A stretch of 64,000 nucleotides of DNA, taken from contig CAUYUJ010015715.1 in NCBI GenBank assembly GCA_963575745.1, forward strand, positions 143,929 to 207,928, given 5' to 3'. This stretch comes from Prorocentrum cordatum (Eukaryota; Sar; Dinophyceae; Prorocentrales; Prorocentraceae). The notes under the pieces were generated by a model that was not told where the DNA came from, searched no databases, and saw only the letters and a list, made by a program, of their open reading frames with translations. The translations under genes and the position numbers were made by a program. Shown piece after piece: positions 63,874-64,000 of this stretch (its first letter is position 1; every line of letters begins with the position of its first letter).

Positions 63874-64000
63874 TCCGCCCTCATCCCTCGCCGGTGGCCG
63901 GAGCCTCCGCGTGGCAAACGGTCGAAGCTGGCGTGGGCGGAGCCTCTCCGGAGAGGACGACCGATGCCTCCGCTGACGGCGACGACGCCTGGGTGGTTGG
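63874..64000. other. Right edge, no recognisable gene
   Basis: GC-rich sequence with two GGAGCCTC words (63,899 and 63,940). It runs off the window. Confidence 0.4.

Overview
This window is nuclear DNA from a dinoflagellate. The decisive evidence is a complete 22-nt dinoflagellate spliced leader (DinoSL) copied into the genome on the minus strand at 9,483-9,504, at the 5' end of a LINE. Dinoflagellate-style Copia and LINE families, several dispersed intron-like repeats, many long trinucleotide tracts and very low gene density agree with this. I saw no tRNA, rRNA, CRISPR array or bacterial-type operon. Nearly all long conceptual ORFs outside the loci listed are translations of microsatellites.

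Layout. 1-2,914: tandem repeats and the distal part of a complex repeat. 2,915-9,504 (-): a nearly full-length, decayed LINE, capped by the spliced leader and inserted into that repeat. The uninterrupted copy of the repeat lies in inverted orientation at 11,403-12,957, so it serves as an empty site. 14,264-20,635 (-): a complete Ty1/Copia element with 158-bp LTRs, a primer-binding site, a 5-bp target duplication (AGAAC) and gag-PR-INT-RT-RH, broken by in-frame stops and frameshifts, plus a C-terminal extension with a predicted membrane segment. 20,636-22,015: a two-copy ~780-bp tandem duplication. 24,212-36,091: the most unusual part. A ~9.4-kb minus-strand coding region and a ~2.4-kb plus-strand coding region start about 10 bp apart and diverge. 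Each stays coherent across single in-frame stops and frameshifts, and each carries short palindromes of the form CGGCTNAGCCG in its low-complexity linkers. The minus strand includes a probable Tpt1/KptA (RNA 2'-phosphotransferase)-like domain; the plus strand has a possible methyltransferase-like domain. About 36,100-38,500 (-): a second, truncated LINE.

38,500-64,000 is mainly repeats: a ~42-bp tandem array that changes orientation, two copies of a TIR element with perfect 8-bp target duplications, three copies of a 165-bp TA-flanked MITE, and several other dispersed families. Three cellular gene fragments stand out, all on the minus strand: an alpha/beta-hydrolase exon (54,695-55,393), a multi-pass membrane protein with at least three exons (57,282-59,066), and a 3'-terminal exon of unknown function (50,350-50,579). 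The introns of the membrane protein gene consist largely of repeat families that also occur elsewhere in the window, which suggests introner-like intron gain or colonisation.

Functionally this is a transposon graveyard with a few cellular exons. All frame, splice and domain calls come from reading the sequence by eye; no database search or alignment was run.
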